NCBI RefSeq assembly: GCF_002135435.1
Contig: NZ_NEGK01000013.1
Coordinates: 1-64,000 of the forward strand
Direction: 5' to 3'
Length of the DNA stretch: 64,000 bases
Source: Acinetobacter sp. ANC 3813
GTDB taxonomy: Bacteria > Pseudomonadota > Gammaproteobacteria > Pseudomonadales > Moraxellaceae
Below, piece by piece: positions 18,472 through 27,220 of this stretch. A model generated the notes under the pieces. The model was given only the letters and a program-made list of their open reading frames with translations, was not told the origin of the DNA and made no database searches. The first letter of the stretch is position 1, and every line of letters starts with the position of its first letter. A program made the translations under genes and the position numbers.

Positions 18472-18993
18472 ATGTCTGACCTTCCTATTTCTACAGCTTT
18501 ATTTAACCGCGCGATGGCGGGCAATAAAGACGCCCAATTTGAACTGGCTGAAATCTATATGCAAAGTGAAAAAGAAGAGCATATTGAATTGGCTGAAGAG
18601 TGGGCATTGAAGGCTGCACAGCTGGGTCAGGTTGAAGCGATGTATTGGTTGGGCGAAGGCTATGCAGTCTATGCCAAAGATATGCTTGAAGAAGATCCTG
18701 AAGAATCGAAAACTTATTTTGAACATGCGCACCGCTGGCTTCAGCAGGCAGCAAAACATAACCACCCTACCGCTCTTTTAGAACTGGCGAATTTTTACCG
18801 TCGCGGCGATGTCGTTGAAAAAGACGTTGCCAAGTCGATTGAACTGGTTGAACAGTCAGCTAAATTGGGTGAAGTTCAAGCTATGCGAGATTTAGCGTTT
18901 ATTTATGCCAATGGTTTAGGCATTGACGCTGATGAAGAAAAAGCTGATTTCTGGAATGAAAAAGCCAATGCAGCTGAACAACCTGAAGCTTAA
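18472..18993 (+). CDS. Sel1-repeat (TPR-like) protein
   Basis: This acidic protein of 173 residues is almost entirely made of Sel1/TPR-like helical repeats: AMAGNKDAQFELAEIYMQ, ALKAAQLGQVEAMYWLGEGY, LQQAAKHNHPTALLELANFY and VEQSAKLGEVQAMRDLAFIYANGLG. Such repeats form a protein-binding superhelix. There is no signal peptide, so it should be cytosolic. It is flanked by terminators on both sides and is probably monocistronic. The partner is unknown. Confidence 0.82.
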   Translation: MSDLPISTALFNRAMAGNKDAQFELAEIYMQSEKEEHIELAEEWALKAAQLGQVEAMYWLGEGYAVYAKDMLEEDPEESKTYFEHAHRWLQQAAKHNHPTALLELANFYRRGDVVEKDVAKSIELVEQSAKLGEVQAMRDLAFIYANGLGIDADEEKADFWNEKANAAEQPEA

Positions 18994-19000
18994 AGCTCAA

Positions 19001-19034
19001 TGAATAAAGCCCATCTCTTGATGGGCTTTATTCA
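19001..19034. terminator. Bidirectional terminator between convergent genes
   Basis: A perfect 14-bp stem, TGAATAAAGCCCAT and its complement, around CTCTTG lies between the Sel1 gene and the convergent C39-like gene. Confidence 0.85.
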
Positions 19035-19048
19035 TTTAACAATGCGGC

Positions 19049-19573
19049 TCAGTTCGCCATATAGTCATTTACATCCACAGTAATAACTTGTCGGCAAATG
19101 CCCTCTGCGCCACGCTGCTGTTCAAACACTTCTGCTGGCATGGCATCAAAACTGTCAAAAAAACTGATTTCTGTTTGGTCGATGTCATACACCAAAGAAT
19201 GATTCCCGACTCCTTCTAGAGTATCGTAATAGACAATCACAAACTGATTTTGCTCAAAGGCCTGCTGAATTTCTGCATAGCCAATTGCAGGCAGGACAGG
19301 TAATTCCAATTGTTCAGCTTCTGCATAGCTGCGTTTTTCACTGTCTTGCAAATCTGGATCATGCTCTGTGTGAAACTGCACCTGAAAGCCAAACTTTTTC
19401 AGTCCTACGGCCAAACCGATGGTCGTTGTTCCATGTCCAGCTTCGTAGCAGCAAACCTCGACCAGCTGCTGAATGTCTACATCTATACCTAAATGCTGCA
19501 GCAGCATCCAAACAGCATAAATGCCGCCATTGGCTTCTAAATTCGCCAATTCATCAGGTATTTCCATCGACAT
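19049..19573 (-). CDS. C39-peptidase-like protein lacking the catalytic cysteine
   Basis: The 174-residue product resembles the papain-like C39 peptidase domain of bacteriocin exporters: the N-terminal helix NGGIYAVWMLLQHLGIDVD occupies the place of the usual cysteine-containing start, EVCCYEAGHGTTTIGL follows, and a later NHSLVYDID plus FFDSFD supply the expected His and Asp. The catalytic Cys position reads Asn-Gly-Gly, so the protein is probably not a protease. Two adjacent cysteines further on (EVCCYE) do not take that position. It is cytosolic, with no transporter attached. I start at the ATG at 19573; an upstream in-frame TTG is less likely. Function unknown. Confidence 0.6.
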   Translation of the reverse strand: MSMEIPDELANLEANGGIYAVWMLLQHLGIDVDIQQLVEVCCYEAGHGTTTIGLAVGLKKFGFQVQFHTEHDPDLQDSEKRSYAEAEQLELPVLPAIGYAEIQQAFEQNQFVIVYYDTLEGVGNHSLVYDIDQTEISFFDSFDAMPAEVFEQQRGAEGICRQVITVDVNDYMAN

Positions 19574-19637
19574 AATCAAAACTCAAAATTTGCTTTATCT
19601 GATGATAAACAAATCAAGGCGGTTTTGCCTGCAAGAT

Positions 19638-20585
19638 TTAATCATTGCCCGATTTCACATGCACAAAAATGATATTCAAATCCTGTTTAGGTACAAAATT
19701 CCTTTCTGTTATTTGAAACTGCGTGGCACTTATTTTCTTCACTTGACCTGCCCAGCAAAAAGAGACCAGCTCTCCTGCATCACGCTCTATCGTTAATTTA
19801 AATTTTTGAATAGGTTTTGCCCAATTCGCCCCTGTTTTTAAGATATAGCCCAACGCTTGAAATGGCGCATGCTGTGATTTGGCCTTTTTTAGTCCTGCCT
19901 TAAAGTTTTGATCCATGCAGTACGCTTTACTATCTTCTTCCGGATATAAAGCCACAGAGCCGCCCACCAATGGTGAGTATTGGTGCTGCACATGAGTTAA
20001 AGCATTGGCTTTAAAGGTTTGCTTCCAGCTGTAAATGACTTGTGAAGACCATGCGATGGCCTGCTCTTTGTCTTTGGGCAAGACTTTTTGTAATTCTCTA
20101 TTTTTACAATTGCGCATTTTTTTCTCAAAATTTTCGTACTCATAGTCCAAGCGATTCCATGGATTCAGCAATTCTTTTTCGCTAAAACCGCATTTCTTAA
20201 ATGCAGTGGTCAAATCGACAGGCGCTGATTTGTCATCCTGCTGTATAAAAACGCGCACATGCATTTCAGGCTGAATTGATTTTCCATTCACCTGAACGTT
20301 AAAACTTTTAAGCAGTTTATCTGTATCCGCAAAATCTGATTCAAAGAAATTTTCAACTTTTGGCAACGGAAACAAAATCGTTTCAGTCACATCTTTATTG
20401 CTCAGATTTTTAAACTGATAATCGACTTTTATCATTTTTTTACTAATAAATAGGTCTTCACTGAACATTTGTATGTCTTTATTTTTCAGGTACTGTACGC
20501 CGCCAGTTGCTACGTAGCCCGTTGAGTCATTGGATATGGCAAGAACTGGCCAAAACATCAATATAGCCATTAAGGGTTTAATCAT
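19638..20585 (-). CDS. DUF4424-type exported protein
   Basis: The 315-residue product has a short signal peptide (hydrophobic stretch about residues 4-16) and then the DUF4424 pattern: DSTGYVATGGVQYLKNKDI, MFSEDLFISKKMIKVDYQF and the beta-rich TILFPLPKVE region, with cysteines scattered through the rest (five in all, one in SFCWAG near the C-terminus). Members are periplasmic or secreted beta-rich proteins of unknown function. It lies alone on the minus strand, divergent from the ahcY riboswitch region. Confidence 0.72.
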   Translation of the reverse strand: MIKPLMAILMFWPVLAISNDSTGYVATGGVQYLKNKDIQMFSEDLFISKKMIKVDYQFKNLSNKDVTETILFPLPKVENFFESDFADTDKLLKSFNVQVNGKSIQPEMHVRVFIQQDDKSAPVDLTTAFKKCGFSEKELLNPWNRLDYEYENFEKKMRNCKNRELQKVLPKDKEQAIAWSSQVIYSWKQTFKANALTHVQHQYSPLVGGSVALYPEEDSKAYCMDQNFKAGLKKAKSQHAPFQALGYILKTGANWAKPIQKFKLTIERDAGELVSFCWAGQVKKISATQFQITERNFVPKQDLNIIFVHVKSGND

Positions 20586-20716
20586 TCTTCTTATACTCCC
20601 AACTGATTTATTAAATTTAAATACTCACAGCCTAATTTTACAGATCAAGAAATCTATAAGTCAGATATTAAGCATTTTCGGATTGGAACTCACTCTATTT
20701 CCAAGTACAATACAGC

Positions 20717-20820
20717 GCTAGTCGAGGGATGCTGCGACTTTCTTATAGGCACTAAATATAAGATCGCTAGGCTCGACCATCGGTATTCTGCTCTGAATCA
20801 CCAAAAACGGCATCCGCGAA
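20717..20820 (+). promoter_or_regulatory. S-adenosylhomocysteine (SAH) riboswitch
   Basis: The leader of ahcY folds as the SAH riboswitch pattern. P1 is GTCGAG (20721-20726) with CTCGAC (20772-20777). An inner arm pairs GCGA (20734-20737) with TCGC (20764-20767), continued by CTTATA (20742-20747) with TATAAG (20757-20762). A pseudoknot joins GGATGC (20727-20732) to GCATCC (20810-20815). The conserved runs GAGGGATGCTGCGAC, TAGGCTCGAC and AACGGCATCC are close to the family consensus as I know it. This class turns on SAH-recycling genes when SAH accumulates. The ribosome binding site TAGGAGA lies 25-30 bases downstream. Confidence 0.85.
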
Positions 20821-20854
20821 CATACTGATCAATTTTTTAATATAGGAGATCGTA

Positions 20855-22237
20855 ATGAACGCGGTTAATGCTTCATTTACAGATTACAAAGTTGCTGACA
20901 TCACTCTAGCTGATTACGGCCGTAAAGAAATCAAACTTGCTGAAGCAGAAATGCCAGCGCTAATGGGTCTTCGTAAACGTTATGCTGCGGCTAAACCGCT
21001 TGCTGGCGCGAAAATCCTTGGCTGTATCCACATGACGATTCAAACTGCTGTTCTTATTGAAACACTAGTTGAATTAGGCGCTGAAGTTCGTTGGACATCT
21101 TGCAACATCTTCTCTACTCAAGATCACGCTGCCGCTGCAATTGCTGCTGCTGGTGTTCCTGTATTTGCTTGGAAAGGCGAAACTGAAGAAGAATATAACT
21201 GGTGTCTTGAACAGCAAATCAATGTAAATGGCACACCTTGGGATGCCAACATGATTCTGGATGATGGCGGCGACTTAACACTGCTTGTTCACGAAAAATA
21301 CCCAGAAGTGATTGCAAAAATCCACGGTGTAACTGAAGAAACGACTACAGGTGTTCAACGTCTGTATGAAATGCTTCGTGATGGCACTTTAAAAGTTCCT
21401 GCGATTAACGTAAACGATTCTGTAACGAAGTCTAAAAACGACAACAAATACGGCTGCCGCCACTCATTAAACGATGCAATCAAACGCGGTACAGATATGC
21501 TTTTATCTGGCCGTCGTGCACTTGTAATTGGTTATGGCGATGTAGGTAAAGGCTCTGCACAATCACTTCGTCAAGAAGGTATGATTGTACGTGTAACTGA
21601 AGTTGATCCAATCTGTGCAATGCAAGCATGCATGGACGGTTACGAAGTTGTATCTCCATACAAAAATGGCGTGCAAACGGGTAAGAAAGAAGACGTAAAT
21701 GCTGATCTTCTTCAAAATACTGACTTAATCGTAACAACAACGGGTAACTACCACGTTTGTGATTCAGCAATGCTTGATTCATTAAAAGCAGGCGCTGTGG
21801 TTTGTAACATCGGTCACTTTGACACTGAAATCGACACAAACTACTTACGTGGTTACAAGTGGGTTGAAGTTAAGCCACAAGTTCACCAAGTTTATCGTTC
21901 AGAAGACGAAAACAACTACTTAATCCTTTTATCTGAAGGTCGTTTGGTTAACCTTGGTAATGCAACAGGTCACCCATCACGTATTATGGATGGTTCTTTT
22001 GCCAACCAAGTATTGGGTCAAATGCACTTATTCGCTGAGAAATTTGCTGATCTTCCAGAATCTGAAAAAACTGCGAAAATCCGTGTAGAACTTATTCCTA
22101 AGAAATTAGATGAAGAAGTTGCTGCAGCAATGGTTGCTGGTTTCGGTGGCGTATTGACGACTTTGACTCAAGAACAAGCTGATTACTTAGGCGTTGCTGT
22201 TGAAGGCCCGTTCAAAGCTGAGGCTTATAAATATTAA
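20855..22237 (+). CDS. ahcY: Adenosylhomocysteinase (SAH hydrolase)
   Basis: AhcY splits S-adenosylhomocysteine into adenosine and homocysteine, removing the inhibitory product of methylation. The 460-residue protein has the substrate domain with [13 protein letters not shown], the [19 protein letters not shown] stretch, the NAD-binding Rossmann motif GYGDVGKG (about residues 226-233), the histidine-containing [10 protein letters not shown], and the C-terminal KAEAYKY with the terminal Lys/Tyr that reach the NAD of the partner subunit. TAGGAGATCGTA precedes the ATG. A SAH riboswitch lies in its leader and metF follows, so the two run the homocysteine/methionine cycle together. Confidence 0.97.
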   Translation: MNAVNASFTDYKVADITLADYGRKEIKLAEAEMPALMGLRKRYAAAKPLAGAKILGCIHMTIQTAVLIETLVELGAEVRWTSCNIFSTQDHAAAAIAAAGVPVFAWKGETEEEYNWCLEQQINVNGTPWDANMILDDGGDLTLLVHEKYPEVIAKIHGVTEETTTGVQRLYEMLRDGTLKVPAINVNDSVTKSKNDNKYGCRHSLNDAIKRGTDMLLSGRRALVIGYGDVGKGSAQSLRQEGMIVRVTEVDPICAMQACMDGYEVVSPYKNGVQTGKKEDVNADLLQNTDLIVTTTGNYHVCDSAMLDSLKAGAVVCNIGHFDTEIDTNYLRGYKWVEVKPQVHQVYRSEDENNYLILLSEGRLVNLGNATGHPSRIMDGSFANQVLGQMHLFAEKFADLPESEKTAKIRVELIPKKLDEEVAAAMVAGFGGVLTTLTQEQADYLGVAVEGPFKAEAYKY

Positions 22238-22239
22238 TT

Positions 22240-22432
22240 GACCCTCACCCCATCCCTCTCCCATAGGGAGAGGGTGACGGCTTCGTTAAATTGAATTCAA
22301 GATTAAAATCATATCAATTTAAATAAGCTGGGTGTTTAACCCTGCATAATTCAGTAATGAATACTCCTCTCCTGAGCGAACTTTAAGCACTGCTTTAAAG
22401 TGAAGCGCAAGAGAGGTCAGGGAGAGGGTAAA
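22240..22432. repeat. Repeat-like insert between ahcY and metF
   Basis: The 225-base gap opens with ACCCTCACCCCATCCCTCTC, whose CCCTCTCCC pairs with GGGAGAGGG after a 3-base loop (22253-22273). It ends with CAGGGAGAGGGT (22421-22432), an inverted copy of the outer sequence. In between lie CCTCTCCTGAGCGAAC and GAAGCGCAAGAGAGG, again partly complementary. This looks like a dispersed palindromic repeat or small non-autonomous element; genome-wide copies cannot be checked here. The inner hairpin might also reduce read-through into metF. Confidence 0.55.
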
Positions 22433-22462
22433 CAAACAGTATTTATAAAAAAGGATTTGAAC

Positions 22463-23299
22463 ATGTCTAAACAGATTCCTATTTCGTTTGAGTTCTTCCC
22501 AACCAAAACTGATGCTGGTGCGGAAAAACTTAAAGTTGTACATCAAGAACTTCAGTTGCTTAATCCTGAATTTTTCTCTGTAACATATGGTGCAGGCGGC
22601 TCTACCCGTGAACGCACATTATCTACATTGAACGATTTTAACGGTAAAGGCACACCTGTTGCGCCTCACCTGTCTTGTATTGGTGACAGCAAAAAACGTA
22701 TTGCTGAATTGCTGGATTTATATAAATCACAAGGGATTGACCGTATTGTTGCACTGCGCGGTGATTTACCGTCGGGTCAAGTTGGCTTAGGTGAATTGCC
22801 TTATGCAACTGACCTTGTACGTTTCATCCGTGAACACACAGGCAATCACTTCAAAATTGAAGTTGCAGCTTATCCAGAAATGCACCCGCAAGCGGACAGC
22901 TTTGACCTAGATATCAAACGTTTCTGTGACAAAGCCAATGCAGGCGCTAATGCAGCCTTAACACAGTTCTTCTTTAATCCAGATGCATACTTCTACTTTG
23001 TAGAGCGCATTCAAAAAGAAGGTGTGAACATTCCTGTTGCTCCAGGCATCATGCCAATTACCAATGCAAGCAACCTGATTCGCTTTGCAGACGGTACAGG
23101 CGCTGAGATTCCGCGCTGGATCCGCAAACAGCTTGCAACCTATGGCGATGACACAGCGTCGATCAAAGCCTTCGGTCATGAAGTGATTGTAAAACTTTGC
23201 GAACGCCTCATCGCTGGCGGCGCGCCAAGCCTGCATTTCTACACCATGAACACCACAGATCCAACTCGTCAGCTTGTTACTGACCTTGGCTTAGCTTAA
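22463..23299 (+). CDS. metF: Methylenetetrahydrofolate reductase
   Basis: MetF reduces 5,10-methylene-THF to 5-methyl-THF, the methyl donor for methionine synthase. The 278-residue flavoprotein barrel has the catalytic glutamate Glu10 in SFEFFPTK, the VTYGAGGSTRERT segment, HLSCIG, ALRGDLP and the C-terminal HFYTMN. The start is the ATG at 22463 with AAAAAAGGA upstream; a longer frame would translate the repeat DNA. It lies downstream of ahcY with a repeat in the gap, and 24 bases before rsmE. Confidence 0.95.
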   Translation: MSKQIPISFEFFPTKTDAGAEKLKVVHQELQLLNPEFFSVTYGAGGSTRERTLSTLNDFNGKGTPVAPHLSCIGDSKKRIAELLDLYKSQGIDRIVALRGDLPSGQVGLGELPYATDLVRFIREHTGNHFKIEVAAYPEMHPQADSFDLDIKRFCDKANAGANAALTQFFFNPDAYFYFVERIQKEGVNIPVAPGIMPITNASNLIRFADGTGAEIPRWIRKQLATYGDDTASIKAFGHEVIVKLCERLIAGGAPSLHFYTMNTTDPTRQLVTDLGLA

Positions 23300-23323
23300 A
23301 CCTCATTGCACGAGTAATATTCA

Positions 23324-24040
23324 ATGCCCCGTTTTTTTATTGAAGCTGATTTAACTGTTGATACGGTTGTCGAATTAACTGAAACAGTCTTTCATCATTG
23401 GGTCAAAGTCTTACGTGCGCAATCGGGTGAAAAAGCCACCTTGTTCAATGGACAAGGCGGTGAATATGAAGTGCAGCTGACCGATGTTCAAAAAAAGTCA
23501 GCTGCAGTTCAAGTCCTTACATTTAATCCAGACAATCGCATCCCTGCTTTTCACGCTTTGCTTGGCCAAGTCATGAGCAAAGGCGACCGAATGGACTACG
23601 CCATTCAAAAATCGGTAGAACTGGGTGTTTCTGAAATTCAACTGCTCACTTCTGAGCGCTGCGAGATGCGCTTAAAGTACGACCGTGACCAAAAGAAACT
23701 GGATCACTGGCAAGGCATTGCAATTGCTGCCTGCGAACAATGCGGCATGAATATTGTGCCAAAAATTCTTGCACCGATCAGTTTAGAGAAATGGCTTGCA
23801 ACAGAATTACCTCAGACTAAACTTGTCCTAGCGCCGAATAAAGATGAGATTAATGTATTAGCAGATGCAACTGCCAGAATTGCACTGCTTATTGGCCCAG
23901 AAGGCGGTTTAAGTGAAGCTGAAATTCAGCAAGCAAATCGCGCTGGATTTAAAAATTGGTGTATTGGTTCACGTATTTTACGCACCGAAACAGCGCCAAT
24001 TGTTGCATTATCAATTCTGAATTACAGCCTAAAAGTTTAG
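23324..24040 (+). CDS. rsmE: 16S rRNA (uracil-1498-N3)-methyltransferase
   Basis: RsmE methylates U1498 of 16S rRNA using S-adenosylmethionine, so its product SAH is the substrate of AhcY nearby. The 238-residue protein has the N-terminal PUA-like domain (about residues 1-70) and the SPOUT knot domain with ALGQVMSKGDRMDYAIQKSV-type helix residues, LLTSERCEMR, and the knot LLIGPEGGLSEAEI plus IGSRILRTETAPI that binds the cofactor. Length is usual. It begins 24 bases after metF and is probably co-transcribed. Confidence 0.94.
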   Translation: MPRFFIEADLTVDTVVELTETVFHHWVKVLRAQSGEKATLFNGQGGEYEVQLTDVQKKSAAVQVLTFNPDNRIPAFHALLGQVMSKGDRMDYAIQKSVELGVSEIQLLTSERCEMRLKYDRDQKKLDHWQGIAIAACEQCGMNIVPKILAPISLEKWLATELPQTKLVLAPNKDEINVLADATARIALLIGPEGGLSEAEIQQANRAGFKNWCIGSRILRTETAPIVALSILNYSLKV

Positions 24041-24202
24041 TTCATCTGAATATTATATTTTTGTATACAATTTGATTGATTTTTATGCCTAAGGTAATTA
24101 GTCTTAATCGCAGCAGATTAAAAATATGCAATGAAAACAATAGCGTTTGGACTACAAGAAAAAAAGCTAAAATTAATACACTGATATAAGGCCATTATAT
24201 TG

Positions 24203-27082
24203 ATGAGAGATGATCAATATGTCTTCATAAAGCAGTATAACCATGCTGCCCAAATTGAGAATACACTGCGTTTGAGCCGTTATTTTCTCATTAGTATTCT
24301 TATTATCTGTCTTTATATCTTTTGCATTTACCAAATTTATTTCAACAGATCAGATTTATATTTTAATGTCTGGTTTATTACGATTGAGTTATTCAGCAGT
24401 TTTTGCTGGCTCATTAGCACCATTTATTTTAAACCGCAGCAATACAGCCTAAAAATGGCGCATCGCTGGCTGCAATTTCAGTGCTTCAGTGTGGGCAGCC
24501 TGATCGCCGCCGGCATTTTTATACTTTATTATTATTTACCCGCTGTAAATCCAAACTTCACAGATATTCAAGCATTAACGGTATCAGCCCTCCTGCTGAT
24601 CGTGACTCAAACCTTTGGCCTGACGTATTTAACCCAAAAACTGAATTACTTCTGTTTGGCATTTTTACCGTCAATTGTGCCTTATCTGGTTTCGCAGTTT
24701 GTTTTAATTGAACAAACCAACCCTTTATTCAGCCTCACCATCAATTTTGCCTTAATTGTCATTTTGCTTTGTGCCACAACGTCTTTTCGCATACACCGCC
24801 GCATTTCTACGCTCTATGCCAAAAACAGCCTGCTGGTCCGCGAGGCAGAACAGCAAGTGGTTTGGACGGATGATTTGTGCAAGCAGCTGAAAAATGAAAT
24901 CAATCATTCCAAAGATATTGAAATGCAACTGCAGCTGAACAATCAGCTCTTGGAACAAAAAGTCAAAGAGCGGACTTTTGATATTGAGCAAATGAATAAA
25001 AACTTGGAGGATCAGCAGCAGAACCTACAGCTGGCGCATGAAATGGCGGGTCTGCGGCCTTGGGATTGGAATATTAAAGAACGGAAAATTTCCCTTACCA
25101 ATAATCATAAAGAAATAACCCAGCGCGGCTCAAAAGAACATCATCATCAATTGCTGCAAACCATACATCCAGATGATGTGATTTCATTTAAAGATGCCAT
25201 GAAACAGCATCTTCGCGGGCAAAATGACCGCTACGAATCCACGTATCGTGTGCAAAACAATCTGACAGGTAAATGGAGCTGGGTGCATGATATTGGCCAC
25301 GTCATTGCGCGTGATCCAAAAACCAACCGCCCAATCCGTATGGTGGGTATCCGCAGGGACATTCATCAGGAACGTACGTCTCAGGAACGTTTAAAGTTAG
25401 CTGCCAGCGTGGTTGAGCAAGCCGCAGAAGGCATATTTATATTAGATGCAGAATTATGCTTTATCGATGTGAATCCATTCTATGAGCAGCTGACGGGCTT
25501 TAGCCATGAACAAATCATGGGTAAGCATATCTTTGATATTACAGAAAATTATAAAACTAAACAGCGCAGCATACACTCAAGCATCCTGAAGCAAGTTCAT
25601 CAGAATCAGCTTTATGATGGTGAAATTGCAGAGAAATTTCTTTCAGGCAAGGAATTGACGCTATGGATGCATATTAATGCCGTACTGGATGATCAAAGCC
25701 GTGTAACGCACTATATAGGCATTGTGTCCGATTTGACGGAGCGCAAACTGCAAGAACAACGCCTGTCATATTTAGAAAATTACGACACCTTAACGGATTT
25801 GCCTAACCGTTTTTACTATAACTATCAGCTGCATCAGTACTTGGTTTCACAGCAGGATTCCATCAAGCAGCTGGCTGTTATTCGCCTGAATATCGATAGA
25901 TTCCGTCCGCTGAATGAGTATCTGAGCAATAATGGCGGTGATGAACTTTTGCGCCAAGTTGCGCAGCGCCTGCGTCTGACCAATGCTGAAGCCTTATTTG
26001 TTGCGCATCTCAACGGTGATGATTTCTCTATTGTGTATGAAATTTCACATATTCGCCCCTCAGTGATCGAGCATTGTGAACGCGTAGCAAAAGCATTTAC
26101 CGTACCCTTTAATATTTTCGGTCAAGATCATGTGATTACCTTGTCTATGGGTATTGCGTTCTATCCTGAACATGGCCGTCAGCTGGACTATTTAAACAAC
26201 TGCGCAGAGCAAGCGCTGACTGAAGCCAAAAATTTAGGCGGCAACACCATCCGCTTATACTCCAATGAAAATACTGCCTTGCTCGAACAAGGCATTTTCT
26301 TAGAGCGCGATTTGCGTAAAGCCATTCAGAGCAATGAACTTGTCGTGTATTACCAGCCAAAAATAAATTTTAGAGGCAAAAATGTCTATGGTTTTGAAGC
26401 ACTGGTGCGCTGGAATCATCCTGAAAAAGGCATTATTCCGCCAGGGCTATTTATTCCGCTTGCGGAGCAAACCAGCCTGATTTCTGATATTGGCCGTATT
26501 GTTATTCAGCAAACGGCAAAACAGATCAAGAAATGGAATCAAATGGGCTTTAATAACATTTGTGTCTCAGTCAATGTCGTTGCGCAGCAATTGCGCCGCG
26601 GTCAGCTGCTGACAGATTTAGATGCCGCTATTCAAAATAACCAGATTTCAGGCACAAGTCTTGAGTTAGAAATCACAGAATCCTCTTTAATTGAAAACTC
26701 AGAATCTGTGAAAAACTTATTAAAAGAAATCAAAGACCGTCAAATCAATATTTCACTGGATGATTTTGGAACTGGCTATTCTTCACTCTCCTATCTGGCT
26801 GATTTTCCAATTGATGTATTAAAAATAGACCGCAGCTTTATTTCTAAAATTGGGCAAACTAAACAAGAAGCGATTGTGAGCGCTATGGTCGCCATGGGCA
26901 AAGCGATGGGCCTCACAGTGGTTGCAGAAGGAATTGAAACACAGGAGCAGCTGCAATACCTGCAAGATTTAGATTGTGACATCGCCCAAGGTTACTTCTT
27001 CTCTAAGCCGCTGCCAGAAGCCGAAGCAACCACTTATTTAAAGCAAAATCTGCCCGCTCCTACTTATACATACTTAATATAA
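24203..27082 (+). CDS. Membrane PAS-GGDEF-EAL protein (likely c-di-GMP phosphodiesterase)
   Basis: This 959-residue inner-membrane signalling protein begins with six hydrophobic helices (about residues 25-200), then a coiled coil (205-275), two PAS domains (about 278-390 and 395-515), a GGDEF domain (518-685) and an EAL domain (696-950). The GGDEF signature is replaced by NGDDF near residue 603, so cyclase activity is doubtful. The EAL domain keeps its catalytic set: EALVRW, ELEITESS, DDFGTGYSSLSYL, LKIDRSFI and VVAEGIET. It should therefore degrade cyclic di-GMP, with the GGDEF part perhaps binding GTP. I start at the ATG at 24203, not the TTG before it. The gene stands alone. Confidence 0.9.
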   Translation: MRDDQYVFIKQYNHAAQIENTLRLSRYFLISILIICLYIFCIYQIYFNRSDLYFNVWFITIELFSSFCWLISTIYFKPQQYSLKMAHRWLQFQCFSVGSLIAAGIFILYYYLPAVNPNFTDIQALTVSALLLIVTQTFGLTYLTQKLNYFCLAFLPSIVPYLVSQFVLIEQTNPLFSLTINFALIVILLCATTSFRIHRRISTLYAKNSLLVREAEQQVVWTDDLCKQLKNEINHSKDIEMQLQLNNQLLEQKVKERTFDIEQMNKNLEDQQQNLQLAHEMAGLRPWDWNIKERKISLTNNHKEITQRGSKEHHHQLLQTIHPDDVISFKDAMKQHLRGQNDRYESTYRVQNNLTGKWSWVHDIGHVIARDPKTNRPIRMVGIRRDIHQERTSQERLKLAASVVEQAAEGIFILDAELCFIDVNPFYEQLTGFSHEQIMGKHIFDITENYKTKQRSIHSSILKQVHQNQLYDGEIAEKFLSGKELTLWMHINAVLDDQSRVTHYIGIVSDLTERKLQEQRLSYLENYDTLTDLPNRFYYNYQLHQYLVSQQDSIKQLAVIRLNIDRFRPLNEYLSNNGGDELLRQVAQRLRLTNAEALFVAHLNGDDFSIVYEISHIRPSVIEHCERVAKAFTVPFNIFGQDHVITLSMGIAFYPEHGRQLDYLNNCAEQALTEAKNLGGNTIRLYSNENTALLEQGIFLERDLRKAIQSNELVVYYQPKINFRGKNVYGFEALVRWNHPEKGIIPPGLFIPLAEQTSLISDIGRIVIQQTAKQIKKWNQMGFNNICVSVNVVAQQLRRGQLLTDLDAAIQNNQISGTSLELEITESSLIENSESVKNLLKEIKDRQINISLDDFGTGYSSLSYLADFPIDVLKIDRSFISKIGQTKQEAIVSAMVAMGKAMGLTVVAEGIETQEQLQYLQDLDCDIAQGYFFSKPLPEAEATTYLKQNLPAPTYTYLI

Positions 27083-27220
27083 GTCAAACGGATCTAGGAA
27101 TAAGTTTGTTGGAAAAAGGCACTTTAGCGACTGGGCTAAGTGTCTAACAAGTGATATATTCAAGCATAATTTAGAAACACCACCCGCATTTTTGGGCAAC
27201 TCAGAACAAACGAGATACAG

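Noticed and set aside
27083..27220. Hairpin near 27118-27147 as a terminator of the GGDEF-EAL gene
   Set aside because: GCACTTTAGC and GCTAAGTGTC pair imperfectly and no T run follows, so support is too weak.
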